Shown here one piece after another: positions 43,781 through 53,561 of a DNA stretch of 64,000 nucleotides. Positions within the stretch are counted from its first letter, which is position 1. Each line of letters opens with the position of its first letter. A program made the position numbers and the translations under genes. Below the pieces are notes generated by a model. That model made no database searches. It was not told the DNA's origin and saw nothing but the letters and a program-made list of their open reading frames with translations. This DNA comes from Alphaproteobacteria bacterium. GTDB lineage: Bacteria > Pseudomonadota > Alphaproteobacteria > Rhodobacterales > Rhodobacteraceae. The stretch is taken from positions 1 through 64,000 of the forward strand of contig JASBSZ010000029.1 of the NCBI GenBank assembly GCA_030148665.1, in the 5' to 3' direction.

Positions 43781-45404
43781 TCTGCTGCTGGATATCCGAA
43801 ACCTGCATATCGAGGCCACCGTACAGGCGCCGGGGGAAAGGCCCCATGATATCGTGATCGTCGATGACGTGTCGCTGAGCCTGGAAAAGGGGCGTGTCCT
43901 GGGCCTGATCGGCGAAAGCGGCGCAGGCAAGTCCACGATCGGGCTGGCGACCATGGGATACGGGCGCGGAGCCATCCGCCTGTCGGGCGAGGTATGGTTG
44001 AACGGGCGCAATATCCTGGATGGTGGCCTGCGAGAGCTGCGCCGTCTGCGCGGGCGCGAGGTCACCTATGTATCGCAATCCGCGGCGGCATCGTTCAATC
44101 CGGCCAAGAGGCTGATGGAGCAGATCATCGAGGCTGGGCTTGAACATGGCGTGGGGTCGCGGCGCGAGCTTGCCCGGCGCGCGGTGCAGCTGTTCGATGC
44201 GCTGGGGTTGCCTGATCCCGAAAACTTCGGCCTGCGCTATCCCCACCAGGTTTCGGGCGGGCAGTTGCAGCGCGCCATGACGGTGATGGCCCTGGTGCCC
44301 GAGCCCGACATGATCGTTTTCGACGAACCGACGACCGCGCTGGATGTTACCACGCAGATCGATGTTCTTGCCGCCATCAAGAAGGCCATTCGCGAAACCG
44401 GTGTTGCCGCGATGTACATCACCCATGATCTGGCCGTGGTGGCGCAGGTGTCCGACGACATCATGGTGCTGCGCAACGGGCGGATGGTCGAACGTGGCAC
44501 CACCGACGAGATCATCAACTCTCCGCGCGAGGAATATACCCGCGCTCTGGTTTCGGTCCGCTCAATCGAGCATGACGAGAAAGGCCTGACCGACACACCG
44601 GTCCTGAGCACGCACAACATCTCGGCCCGCTACGGCAAGGGGGCGCAGGTTCTGGATGACGTATCGGTCGATCTGCACCCAGGCCAGACGCTGGCCATCG
44701 TCGGCGAAAGCGGATCGGGAAAATCCACGCTGGCGCGGGTGATTACCGGGTTGCTGCCTCCAATTTCCGGCGAGGTCTCGTTTCAGGGGCGCAGGTTGTC
44801 GCCGGCGTTGAGCGGGCGCAGCAAGGACGATCTGCGTCAGTTGCAGATGATCTATCAGATGGCGGATGTGGCCATGAACCCTCGACAGACCGTCGGCACG
44901 ATCATCGGACGGCCGCTGGAGTTCTATTTCGGCCTCAGAGGGCGCGCGCGGCGGGCACGGGTGCTGGAGCTGCTGGACGATATCGAGATGGGTCCCGAAT
45001 TCATCGACCGCTACCCGGCCGAGCTGTCGGGCGGCCAGAAACAGCGTGTCTGCATCGCGCGTGCGCTGGCCGCAAAGCCCAGCGTCATCATCTGTGACGA
45101 AGTGACCAGCGCGCTGGACCCGCTGGTTGCCGACGGCATCCTCAAGCTGTTGCTGAGATTGCAGGAGCGCGAGGACGTGGCCTATCTTTTCATCACCCAC
45201 GACCTGGCAACCGTAAGGGCCATCGCCGACAGCATCGCGGTAATGTACCGGGGCGCGCTGGTCCGCTATGGCCCCAAGAGCGAGGTTCTGTCACCGCCTT
45301 TTGACGATTATACCGACCTTCTGCTGGCCTCGGTCCCCGAAATGAAGATCGGATGGCTGGAAGAGGTCCTGTCGCGACGCCGGATGGAAAGCGCCGGAAA
45401 CTGA
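43773..45404 (+). CDS. Fused two-domain ABC ATPase (OppD-OppF type)
   Basis: The 543-residue protein has two complete ATPase halves. The first carries Walker A GESGAGKST, signature VSGGQLQRAM and Walker B DMIVFDEPTTALD. The second carries GESGSGKST, LSGGQKQRVCIARAL and SVIICDEVTSALD. The second half's Walker B has DEV where DEP is usual, with catalytic Glu kept. It powers the importer encoded upstream. The start is a GTG at 43773, overlapping the permease gene; AAAGGAGG lies just before it. Confidence 0.95.
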   Translation: MADLLLDIRNLHIEATVQAPGERPHDIVIVDDVSLSLEKGRVLGLIGESGAGKSTIGLATMGYGRGAIRLSGEVWLNGRNILDGGLRELRRLRGREVTYVSQSAAASFNPAKRLMEQIIEAGLEHGVGSRRELARRAVQLFDALGLPDPENFGLRYPHQVSGGQLQRAMTVMALVPEPDMIVFDEPTTALDVTTQIDVLAAIKKAIRETGVAAMYITHDLAVVAQVSDDIMVLRNGRMVERGTTDEIINSPREEYTRALVSVRSIEHDEKGLTDTPVLSTHNISARYGKGAQVLDDVSVDLHPGQTLAIVGESGSGKSTLARVITGLLPPISGEVSFQGRRLSPALSGRSKDDLRQLQMIYQMADVAMNPRQTVGTIIGRPLEFYFGLRGRARRARVLELLDDIEMGPEFIDRYPAELSGGQKQRVCIARALAAKPSVIICDEVTSALDPLVADGILKLLLRLQEREDVAYLFITHDLATVRAIADSIAVMYRGALVRYGPKSEVLSPPFDDYTDLLLASVPEMKIGWLEEVLSRRRMESAGN

Positions 45405-45453
45405 GCCCGGCACGGCCCGACGGCGGGCATCAGGCCTGCATCATGTTGCATGC

Positions 45454-46392
45454 TCAGTCAAAGAAGTACGGCCCGGCATCCTTCAGCAGGGTCTGTGCCA
45501 GGGCAGTGCCCAGTTCGGTGGCGTCGTCAACCGGTCCGCTCAGTTCATGCGCAACGCATTCCGACCCGTCAGGGCGCAGGATTTCCCCGCGGATATGGAT
45601 GGTCTCATCGCGCAGGACAGCCAGCCCCCCGATCGGCATCTGGCAGGATCCGTCAAGGCCGCGCAGAAGGGCGCGTTCGGCGTCCAGCCGATAGCCTGTG
45701 GGAAAATCGTGGATCGGCATCAGCAATTCGCGCACCTTTTCGTCCGTGCTGCGTCGTTCGATACCGATTGCGCCCTGGGCAATGGCCGGCAACATCTCGT
45801 TCACGCCGACAGGGGCGCGCGCGACCTCTTCCATTCCCAGGCGGTTCAGCCCCGCCATGGCCAGAAAGGTGCAATCGGCAACGCCGTCCTGCAGTTTCCT
45901 CAGCCGGGTCTGGACATTTCCGCGAAATTCCACGACCTCGAGGTCGGGACGACGATACAGGATCTGAGCCTTGCGTCGCAGGCTGCTGGTGCCCACCCGC
46001 GCGCCGGGCGGCAGGTCAACCAGCCGCTCGTACCGGGGTGACAGGAAAGCATCGCGCACATCCTCGCGCGGCAGGAAACAGTCCAGCACCAGGCCCTGGG
46101 GCTGATCGACGGGCATGTCCTTCATCGAATGAACCGCAATGTCGATGCGCCCGGCCAGAAGGGCCTCTTCTATTTCCTTGGTGAACAGGCCCTTGCCGCC
46201 GACCTCGCTCAGCGGCTTGTTCTGGATGCGGTCGCCGGTTGTCTTGATGACGACGATCTCGAACATGTCTTCGGAAAAGCCGTGCATTTCCATCAGGCGG
46301 CGACGGGTTTCATAGGCCTGCGCCAGCGCCAGCGGCGAGCCGCGCGTGCCGATGCGCAAGGGAGAAGCGGTATTTGGCCAAAGCGGTTGCAT
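45454..46392 (-). CDS. hemC: Hydroxymethylbilane synthase (porphobilinogen deaminase)
   Basis: HemC joins four porphobilinogen units into hydroxymethylbilane. The 312-residue protein has RIGTRGSPLALAQA at the start, KGLFTKEIEEALL, HSMKDMP, VGTSSLRRKAQ and the dipyrromethane-binding C250 in GSCQMPIG. The ATG at 46392 begins MQPLWPN; the open frame continues upstream but is unlike the family. It is divergent from hemE, with a 134-base shared control region. Confidence 0.96.
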   Translation of the reverse strand: MQPLWPNTASPLRIGTRGSPLALAQAYETRRRLMEMHGFSEDMFEIVVIKTTGDRIQNKPLSEVGGKGLFTKEIEEALLAGRIDIAVHSMKDMPVDQPQGLVLDCFLPREDVRDAFLSPRYERLVDLPPGARVGTSSLRRKAQILYRRPDLEVVEFRGNVQTRLRKLQDGVADCTFLAMAGLNRLGMEEVARAPVGVNEMLPAIAQGAIGIERRSTDEKVRELLMPIHDFPTGYRLDAERALLRGLDGSCQMPIGGLAVLRDETIHIRGEILRPDGSECVAHELSGPVDDATELGTALAQTLLKDAGPYFFD

Positions 46393-46526
46393 GACCCCCG
46401 ATGTAGCGGCACAATTGCGCGCTGACAATGGCAAAGCCGGGCCGATGCGCGGTGACACATTGACATCCCGGGCCAGAGGCCCGAGGAGAGGGTCCGACAA
46501 GGCAGGGCCGGGAAAAGGGGCAGGAG

Positions 46527-47558
46527 ATGGGCGAAAAACAGTTGCTGCGTGCGTTGAAGGGCGAAACCCTGCCGACACCGCCTGTCTGGATGATGCGCCA
46601 GGCCGGCCGTTATCTGCCGGAATACCGTGCGACGCGGGCCGAGGCGGGCGATTTCCTGTCGCTGTGCTATAATTCGGAACTCGCCGCCGAGGTGACATTG
46701 CAGCCCATCCGCCGCTATGGATTTGATGCAGCGATCGTGTTTGCCGATATCCTGCTGCTGCCCCAGGCGCTGGGGGTGGATCTGTGGTTCGAAACCGGTG
46801 AAGGGCCGCGTCTTTCGACCAGTACGACACCGGATGATATCGCCCGGCTCAAGCCGGCCAGCGACATTCATGACCATCTCGGCCCGGTCTACGAAACCGT
46901 TCGCATCCTGGCGCGGGAACTGCCATCGCAGACGGCGCTGATCGGTTTTGCCGGCGCGCCATGGACCGTGGCGACCTACATGATTGCCGGGCGTGGCACC
47001 CCCGACCAGGGCCCGGCACACCGCCTGATTCAGCAGGATCGCAAGACATTCGACGCACTGATCGGGCGACTGACAGACGCGACCATCGAATATCTGTCGG
47101 CCCAGATCGATGCCGGAGCCGAGGTTGTCAAGCTGTTCGACAGTTGGGCCGGTTCGCTGAAGGGCGACGCGTTCGACCGCTATTGCATCGCGCCCACGCG
47201 TCGGATCGTTCAGAAACTGCGGGCGCGGCACCCGGGCATCCCTGTCATCGCGTTTCCGCGAGAGGCCGGCGAGAAATATATCGGCTTTGCCCGGGCCACG
47301 GGCGCCGACTGTGTGGCGCTCGACAATTCGGTTGATGCCGACTGGGCTGCGCGCAACGTGCAGGTCGATGGCTGTGTCCAGGGCAACATGGCCCCCCGTC
47401 ACATGATCACCGGCGGGCCGGCTCTGGTGGAAGAGACCCGCCGCATTGTACGGGCCTTTTCGGGCGGGCCCCATATCTTCAACCTCGGCCACGGGATCAC
47501 GCCGGACGCGGACCCGGAAAATGTCGAACTGATGGTGCAGACCATCCGCGGGCACTGA
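46527..47558 (+). CDS. hemE: Uroporphyrinogen decarboxylase
   Basis: HemE decarboxylates uroporphyrinogen III to coproporphyrinogen III, the substrate of HemF. The 343-residue protein has the signature [40 protein letters not shown] and FNLGHGI. AGGAG sits just before the ATG at 46527. It is divergent from hemC. Confidence 0.97.
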   Translation: MGEKQLLRALKGETLPTPPVWMMRQAGRYLPEYRATRAEAGDFLSLCYNSELAAEVTLQPIRRYGFDAAIVFADILLLPQALGVDLWFETGEGPRLSTSTTPDDIARLKPASDIHDHLGPVYETVRILARELPSQTALIGFAGAPWTVATYMIAGRGTPDQGPAHRLIQQDRKTFDALIGRLTDATIEYLSAQIDAGAEVVKLFDSWAGSLKGDAFDRYCIAPTRRIVQKLRARHPGIPVIAFPREAGEKYIGFARATGADCVALDNSVDADWAARNVQVDGCVQGNMAPRHMITGGPALVEETRRIVRAFSGGPHIFNLGHGITPDADPENVELMVQTIRGH

Positions 47559-47712
47559 AGGCGACAGTCCCAGCCGGGCAAGGGGCGCGCCTGGGGCAGG
47601 CGGGTGGCCAATCGAAGGCGGGCGCAGCACCATCGCGTCGTAACGTCGGGCGAAAAGGCGCTACAACTCGGGGTTTTCCTGTGGCACGCTTGCGATCGAG
47701 GAGGACCGACTC

Positions 47713-48405
47713 ATGCCCATCACCACCTGCATATTCGACGCATACGGAACCCTGTTCGACGTGTCCGCCGCCGCGCGCGAATGCGCGGCCGAGCCGGGGC
47801 GCGAAGCGCTGGCCGCCAAATGGCGAGATCTGGCAAATATCTGGCGCCTGAAGCAGCTGCAATATACCTGGCTGCGGGCACTGGCCGATGCGCACACCGA
47901 TTTCTGGACCGTGACCCAGGAGGGGCTGGATTATGCGCTGGAGGCCACCGGGCTGGATGGTGACGCCGAGCTGCGCGAACGCCTGCTGGCGCTGTATTGG
48001 GAACTGTCCGCCTATCCCGAGGTGCCCGCCATGCTGGCCGCGCTGCGGGATATGGGGATGAATACCGCGATCCTGTCGAACGGCTCGCCCGACATGCTGG
48101 AAGGGGCGGTGAAATCGGCGGGCATTGGCGACGTTCTTGATGATGTGTTGAGTGTCGAGGATGTGGGCATCTTCAAACCCCACAAATCGGTTTACGACAT
48201 GGTAATGGCGCGCTTTGGCTGCCAGCCGGGTGAGGTCTTGTTCGTGTCGTCCAACTGCTGGGATGCCTGCGCGGCGGCCGGTAACGGGTTTTACACGGCC
48301 TGGGCCAATCGCGCGGGAGAACCCGTTGACCGCCTTCCCTGGCAGCCGCAGGTGATCCTGCGTGACCTCACCACCATTCCTGAAATCGCAAAGGGTGTGA
48401 AATGA
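47713..48405 (+). CDS. L-2-haloacid dehalogenase-like HAD hydrolase (type II)
   Basis: The 230-residue enzyme has the HAD nucleophile D9 in FDAYGTLFD, LSNGSPDML (motif II), Lys in FKPHKSVYD (motif III) and SSNCWDACAAA, where family members usually read SSNxWDAxGA. This matches type II 2-haloacid dehalogenases, which release halide from short chloro- or bromo-acids. GAGGAGG precedes the ATG. It overlaps the next gene as ATGA, forming a three-gene operon. Confidence 0.88.
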   Translation: MPITTCIFDAYGTLFDVSAAARECAAEPGREALAAKWRDLANIWRLKQLQYTWLRALADAHTDFWTVTQEGLDYALEATGLDGDAELRERLLALYWELSAYPEVPAMLAALRDMGMNTAILSNGSPDMLEGAVKSAGIGDVLDDVLSVEDVGIFKPHKSVYDMVMARFGCQPGEVLFVSSNCWDACAAAGNGFYTAWANRAGEPVDRLPWQPQVILRDLTTIPEIAKGVK

Positions 48406-49226
48406 AGAGATTTACCACCTCTGACGGGCTGAGTCTGGCCTATGAGGATGACGGCGAGGGGCAGGCCGTTCTGTGCCTTGCCGGGCTGACCCGAACGCAT
48501 CGCGATTTCGATGACATGCTGCCCTATATCAAGGGCGCGCGGCTGATCCGCATGGATTACCGGGGCCGCGGCGAATCCGACTGGGACCCGAACCCGCAGA
48601 ACTATACCGTGCCCATCGAGGCACGCGACGCGATCGAACTGCTCGATCACCTGGGTGTCGAAAAGGCCGCGATTATCGGTTCGTCCCGCGGCGGGATCAT
48701 CGGCATGTTTCTGGCCGCAACCGCCAGGGAAAGGATCACCGGCGTGCTGCTGAACGATGTCGGTCCCGAGCTGAACCGCGAGGATCTTTCGCGCATAGCA
48801 GGCTATGTCGGCCGTAACCCGCCTTGGCGTGATTACCTTGAGGCAGCCGCCAAGCTGCCGGACGAGATGCCCGGTTTCGACGACATCATCCCCGAGCGCT
48901 GGGCCATCGAGGCTGTGCGCCAGTGGCGCCAGACCCCTGACGGCCTGGTCAACCGCTACGACCCGGCGCTGCGCATCACGACCGAGGCCACGCTGAACGG
49001 CCCCGAAGTGGATATGTGGCCCCTGTTCGATTCCATGAACGGGCTGCCGGTTGCGCTGCTGCGGGGGGAAAACTCGAAGTTGCTTTCGGAAGAGGCGGTT
49101 GCGCACATGATGGAGCGCCGACCCGACATCATCTTTGCCGAGGTCATGGATCGCGGGCATATCCCGTTGCTGGATGAATATGAAAGCCTGCTGGTGATCG
49201 ACGCGTTTCTGGCAAGCACCGCATGA
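48402..49226 (+). CDS. Alpha/beta hydrolase
   Basis: The 274-residue enzyme has the nucleophile elbow GSSRGG, with Ser in the second S position, RMDYRGRGESDW in the oxyanion region and the catalytic His in DRGHIPLLDE. Substrate unknown; the fold includes esterases, C-C hydrolases and some dehalogenases. It is translationally coupled on both sides (ATGA with the HAD gene and with the dehydratase gene). Confidence 0.9.
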   Translation: MKRFTTSDGLSLAYEDDGEGQAVLCLAGLTRTHRDFDDMLPYIKGARLIRMDYRGRGESDWDPNPQNYTVPIEARDAIELLDHLGVEKAAIIGSSRGGIIGMFLAATARERITGVLLNDVGPELNREDLSRIAGYVGRNPPWRDYLEAAAKLPDEMPGFDDIIPERWAIEAVRQWRQTPDGLVNRYDPALRITTEATLNGPEVDMWPLFDSMNGLPVALLRGENSKLLSEEAVAHMMERRPDIIFAEVMDRGHIPLLDEYESLLVIDAFLASTA

Positions 49227-50197
49227 CCGATATCGCGATGATCGAGGCAGCAGCGCAGCGTGCGCAGGGTGTCGTGCGCCAAACGCCACTGTTGTCGTCG
49301 CCCTTTCTGGACGAGATAGCTGGCCGGCGGGTGTTCGTAAAGGCGGAGTGCCTGCAACATACCGGCAGTTTCAAGTTTCGCGGGGCATGGTCGGCGCTGT
49401 CGGGGATGGAGGATGACGCGCGTGCCCGTGGGGTGATTGCCTATTCGTCGGGCAACCACGCACAAGGCGTGGCGCTCGCGGCCCGGATGCACGGGGTGCG
49501 GGCGGTGATCCTGATGCCCTCGGATGCGCCACGCGTAAAGATCGAAAACACCCGCGCGCTGGGGGCCGAGGTCGTGCTGCATGACCGTGAAACCGAGGAC
49601 CGGGACGAGATTGGCGCCCAGCTTGCGGCGGAACGTGGCCTGACGCTGGTCAAGCCGTTCGACAACCCGCTCGTGGTTGCCGGGCAGGGGACGGCGGGTC
49701 TGGAAATCGCGGTGCAGGCTGGTGAGGCCGGGGTCGAGTGCGCGCAGGTTCTGGTGCCCTGCGGCGGCGGCGGGCTGACCTCGGGCATCGCACTGGCGCT
49801 TGAGGCGCGTGCGCCGGAAATGATCGTGCGCCCCTGCGAGCCCGAGGGGTTTGACGATGCGAACCGTTCCTTGCGTTCAGGTCGGCGCGAGGTGAATACG
49901 CGGCGCGGCGGGTCGATATGCGATGCCATCATCACGCCCAGCCTGGGCGAGACGCCCTTTCCCATCATGAAACGCCTGTGCCAGCCGGGTTTCGCAATCA
50001 GCGAGGGCGATGTGCTTCGGGCCATGGCGCTGGCATTCGCGCGGCTGCGCGTCGTGGTCGAGCCCGGTGGCGCAGTGGCGCTGGCTGCGGCGTTGTTCCA
50101 TAGCGACGCGCTGCCCGAGGGCGATGTGATTGCGGTAGTTTCCGGCGGCAATGTAGACCAGGCCGTGTTTGCGCGGGCTCTGGGCGTGGTGAACTGA
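49223..50197 (+). CDS. Threonine/serine dehydratase-like PLP enzyme
   Basis: The 324-residue fold-type II PLP enzyme has the cofactor lysine K51 in TGSFKFRGA, SSGNHAQGVALAA for substrate binding and the phosphate loop PCGGGGLTSG. It lacks the C-terminal ACT-like regulatory domain of biosynthetic threonine deaminase, so it is probably a catabolic dehydratase or a hydroxy-amino-acid dehydratase or racemase. It is the last gene of the HAD/hydrolase operon. Confidence 0.9.
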   Translation: MTDIAMIEAAAQRAQGVVRQTPLLSSPFLDEIAGRRVFVKAECLQHTGSFKFRGAWSALSGMEDDARARGVIAYSSGNHAQGVALAARMHGVRAVILMPSDAPRVKIENTRALGAEVVLHDRETEDRDEIGAQLAAERGLTLVKPFDNPLVVAGQGTAGLEIAVQAGEAGVECAQVLVPCGGGGLTSGIALALEARAPEMIVRPCEPEGFDDANRSLRSGRREVNTRRGGSICDAIITPSLGETPFPIMKRLCQPGFAISEGDVLRAMALAFARLRVVVEPGGAVALAAALFHSDALPEGDVIAVVSGGNVDQAVFARALGVVN

Positions 50198-50244
50198 ACG
50201 GCGCCGCTTGCGCGGCACCGTGCCTCCGGCGGGAGTATTTGGGC
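50198..50244. repeat. Intergenic hairpin plus Rhodobacterales-type repeat sequence
   Basis: ACGGCGCCGC (50198-50207) pairs with GCGGCACCGT (50212-50221), one mismatch, in the gap between two convergent genes. It is followed by CCTCCGGCGGGAGTATTTGG. From memory, a stretch of this form recurs at convergent gene ends in Rhodobacterales genomes. It probably terminates transcription from both sides. Only one copy is seen in this window. Confidence 0.55.
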
Positions 50245-50260
50245 AAAGAAGAAGGCGCGT

Positions 50261-52753
50261 TCAGCCGTCTTTCCTGATGCGCTCGTTTCCGGGGTCGTGG
50301 GGTGAATCCACGGTGATCTCGGCGTCCCAGAGCTGGTCGAACATCCTGACCTTGAGTTTCTGCCCCGGCGTGGCCAGCTCGGGCCTGACATAACCCATGC
50401 CGATGGATTTGCCGAAAGCCACCGAATAGCCGCCCGAGGTCAGACGGCCGATCATCTTGTCACCGTCATACAGCGCCTCGCGGCCCCAGGGGTCGGCGTC
50501 ATCGGGGCCGTCGATCAGCAGGGTCACGCAGCGCGCGCGGATGCCGGTTTCCACCATCGCCTGTTTGCCATGGAAATCCTTGGCGAGATCGACGAAGCGG
50601 TCGAGACCGGCCTCGAGCGGGGTGGCGTCGCGGCCGAGTTCGGTGCCGAATGCGCGGTAGCTTTTTTCCTGGCGCAGCCAGTTCTGTGCGCGCGCGCCGA
50701 CGGGTTTCAGGCCATGGGCGGCGCCTGCCTCGAACAGCTTGTCCCACAGATAGTTCTGCATCTCGATGGGGTGGTGCAGCTCCCAGCCAAGCTCGCCCGT
50801 ATAAGCGACACGCACGGCGCGCACGGGGCACATGCCCAGTTCGATATCGCGCAGGCTCAGCCAGGGGAAGCGTTTGTTAGAGAGCGCGGTTTCCGGCTCG
50901 GCGTCGCGGATCAGGTCGTTCAGCACGTCGCGGGTTTTCGGCCCGGCAATGGCGAACACGCCCCACTGGTTGGTGACATCAAGGATATCGACCCAGGCGC
51001 CGCCCTCGGCCATGAAATCGGCCGCCGCCTTGTGCAGGTAGTCGCTGTCGTAATCCTGCCAGGCGCCGGCGCTGATCAGGGTGTATTCATCCTCGGCGGT
51101 GCGCAGGATGGTGTATTCGGTGCGCACGGTGCCCGCCGATGTCAGCGCATAGGTCAGGTTGATGCGCCCTACACGCGGCAGCCTGTTGCAGGTGAACCAG
51201 TCGAGGAACGCGGTCGCACCGGGGCCGCGCACCAGATGCTTGGCGAATGCGGTGGCGTCGATCAGGCCGACGCCCTCGCGGATGGTGCGGGCCTCGGCCA
51301 CCGCGTATTGCCACCAGCCGCCGCGGCGAAAACTGCGCGCGGCGGCATCGTCGAACCCCATCGGCGCGTAATAATTCGGGCGTTCCCAGCCATTCACCTG
51401 GCCAAACTGCGCGCCGAGCGCCTTTTGCCGGTCATAGGCGGGCGATGTGCGCAGGGGCCGCGCGGCGGGGCGTTCCTCGTCGGGGTGGTGCAGGATATAG
51501 ACGTGGGAATAGCATTCCTCGTTCTTGGTGACGGCATATTCGGTAGTCATCCATTTGCCGTATCGCTTGGGATCAAGGCTGGCCATGTCGATCTCGGCCT
51601 CCCCCTCGACCATCATCTGCGCCAGGTAATGGCCGGTGCCGCCGGCGGCCGTGATGCCAAAACTGAAGCCCTCGGCCAGCCACATGTTTCGCAGCCCCGG
51701 CGCCGGGCCGACCAGCGGGTTGCCGTCGGGGGTATAGCAGATCGGGCCGTTGAAATCGTCCTTGAGGCCCACGGTTTCGGCGCTGGGCACCCGGTGGATC
51801 ATGTCCATGTATTCCTGTTCCAGCCGGTCGAGATCGAGCTGGAACAGATCGGCGCGAAAGCTGTCGGGCACGCCGAAGCGAAAGCGTGCCGGCGCGCCGC
51901 GCTCGTAAAAGCCGGCGATCCAGCCGCCGCGTTCCTCGCGGATATAGTTCTTGGCGTCAGCGTCGCGCATCACCGGGTGTTCGGGGTTGGATTTGCGCCA
52001 CTCCAAAAGCGCGGGGTCGGGTTCGGTCACGATATAGGTATGTTCGACTGGGATCGCGGGGATCTTGATGCCCAGCAGGCGGGCCGTGCGCTGGGCGTGG
52101 TTGCCTGTGGCCGTGACGACGTGTTCGGCGTGGATTTCAAAGGTCTCCTCGGTTTCGACCAGCGAGTTGCCGCGTTCGGCCATCACGCAGCCGCGGATGA
52201 TCCATTCGCTGCCGGTCCATTCATAGGAATTGACCTGCCGCCTGCGGATGATTTCAACACCCCTCTGGCGCGCGCCCTTGGCCATGGCCTGGGTCACATC
52301 GGCCGGGTTGATGTAACCGTCGGTCGGGTGATACAGCGCGCCGACCAGATCGTCGGTACGAAACAGAGGCCAGCGTTCGGCGATTTCGCTGGGCGAGATC
52401 CACTCGTAAGGGATACCCAGCGTTTCGGCCGTGGTGGCATATAGCTGAAACTCGTCCATGCGCGCGCGGGTTTGGGCCATGCGCAGGTTGCCCACCACCT
52501 TGAAGCCCACATCAAGGCCGGTTTCCGCCTGCAGCGTCTTGTAGAATTTCACCGAATAGTCATGGATATGGCCCGCCGCATAACCCATGTTGAACAGCGG
52601 CAGCAGACCAGCGGCGTGCCAGGTCGAGCCTGAGGTCAGTTCGTCACGTTCCAGCAGGATGATGTCTTTCCAGCCGGCCTTGGCCAGATGGTAGGCGATC
52701 GAGGTTCCAACCACGCCGCCACCGACGACGCAGGCTTTTGCATGGGTCTTCAT
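50261..52753 (-). CDS. FAD-dependent dehydrogenase with GcvT domains (dimethylglycine/sarcosine dehydrogenase-like)
   Basis: The 830-residue protein has an N-terminal FAD domain (GGGVVGTSIAYHLAKAG, then SGSTWHAAG with the His that can bind FAD covalently). A middle FAO-M-like section and C-terminal GcvT-type folate-binding domains follow (about residues 440-830; GELGWELHHP). Such enzymes oxidise N-methyl groups of dimethylglycine, sarcosine or related compounds and pass the one-carbon unit to tetrahydrofolate. The exact substrate is not decided. It is a monocistronic unit on the minus strand. Confidence 0.9.
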   Translation of the reverse strand: MKTHAKACVVGGGVVGTSIAYHLAKAGWKDIILLERDELTSGSTWHAAGLLPLFNMGYAAGHIHDYSVKFYKTLQAETGLDVGFKVVGNLRMAQTRARMDEFQLYATTAETLGIPYEWISPSEIAERWPLFRTDDLVGALYHPTDGYINPADVTQAMAKGARQRGVEIIRRRQVNSYEWTGSEWIIRGCVMAERGNSLVETEETFEIHAEHVVTATGNHAQRTARLLGIKIPAIPVEHTYIVTEPDPALLEWRKSNPEHPVMRDADAKNYIREERGGWIAGFYERGAPARFRFGVPDSFRADLFQLDLDRLEQEYMDMIHRVPSAETVGLKDDFNGPICYTPDGNPLVGPAPGLRNMWLAEGFSFGITAAGGTGHYLAQMMVEGEAEIDMASLDPKRYGKWMTTEYAVTKNEECYSHVYILHHPDEERPAARPLRTSPAYDRQKALGAQFGQVNGWERPNYYAPMGFDDAAARSFRRGGWWQYAVAEARTIREGVGLIDATAFAKHLVRGPGATAFLDWFTCNRLPRVGRINLTYALTSAGTVRTEYTILRTAEDEYTLISAGAWQDYDSDYLHKAAADFMAEGGAWVDILDVTNQWGVFAIAGPKTRDVLNDLIRDAEPETALSNKRFPWLSLRDIELGMCPVRAVRVAYTGELGWELHHPIEMQNYLWDKLFEAGAAHGLKPVGARAQNWLRQEKSYRAFGTELGRDATPLEAGLDRFVDLAKDFHGKQAMVETGIRARCVTLLIDGPDDADPWGREALYDGDKMIGRLTSGGYSVAFGKSIGMGYVRPELATPGQKLKVRMFDQLWDAEITVDSPHDPGNERIRKDG

Positions 52754-52868
52754 GTCGTTTCTCCGAATGCGCGCATATCAGGATCAGGATGCAGGATTTT
52801 CCGCGCAGGGAACAGGGAGAGGCGACTGTGGGCCGGACGAAAACGACATTCGCGCCGGAGGGTGGCAG

Positions 52869-53438
52869 TCAATCGCGCAATTCATCCTTGCCCACACCCC
52901 AGATTTCGGATTTCAGGACCCAGCCGCTCTCGCCGTCTGCCGTGATGCGACACCATTGCGGAAGGCATTTCCCCAGAAAGGCGACGACGCCGCGCTCGGC
53001 ATAGGCGTTGGGGTCGGCCCCCGGGGCAGGGGTGATTCGCAATGGCGTGTTGTTCTTGGTGACAAGCACCGTGCGAACGCCGGACAGAAGGGAATAGTGT
53101 ATCCAGCCACCGGCCCCGTCGATATCGCGTACGCGTCTCCAGTTGCCATATTCCGCTGTTACCTGCAAAGGCATGTGCTTGCGCGTAAAGACCCAGTCGA
53201 TTCGGTGGCTGAGACCTGGGCCACGGCGTGCGTTGGCCTTGTCGGCCTTCATCGAAACGAAACGCGGCAGCGGCAGGTTGGTGACCGGTCCGCGCGTGGT
53301 TCCCGCGGTGATGGCGGTGCCGTCCGCCAGTGCGGGTGTGGTCGCAAGGCCCTGCAGGAGGGCCATGATCGCCCCCGCGACGACGGATCTGGCCAATGCA
53401 GGAATCCCGGCGGCGACCGCCTGTGCGTATCTGTTCAT
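52869..53438 (-). CDS. Secreted bacterial SH3-like domain protein
   Basis: The 189-residue protein has a signal peptide (about residues 18-38, SVVAGAIMALLQGLATTPALA). Two SH3-type segments follow: about 60-110 (ANARRGPGLSHRIDWVFTRKHMPLQV, YGNWRRVRDIDGAGGWIHYSLL) and about 125-180 (CRITADGESGWVLKSEIWG). It should act in the periplasm, perhaps binding peptidoglycan. It is divergent from the hydroxyacid dehydrogenase gene. Confidence 0.85.
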   Translation of the reverse strand: MNRYAQAVAAGIPALARSVVAGAIMALLQGLATTPALADGTAITAGTTRGPVTNLPLPRFVSMKADKANARRGPGLSHRIDWVFTRKHMPLQVTAEYGNWRRVRDIDGAGGWIHYSLLSGVRTVLVTKNNTPLRITPAPGADPNAYAERGVVAFLGKCLPQWCRITADGESGWVLKSEIWGVGKDELRD

Positions 53439-53561
53439 TGCCTTGCCTGCCCGATTGATTTTTGTTGTGTTCTCGCCGTGGTGCGGCGACTTTCGCCTTG
53501 CCCCGACGGGGGCGATTTTGCCACTATGAAGCGGAAAAATCCAGCAGGAGATCGCCAGCCC

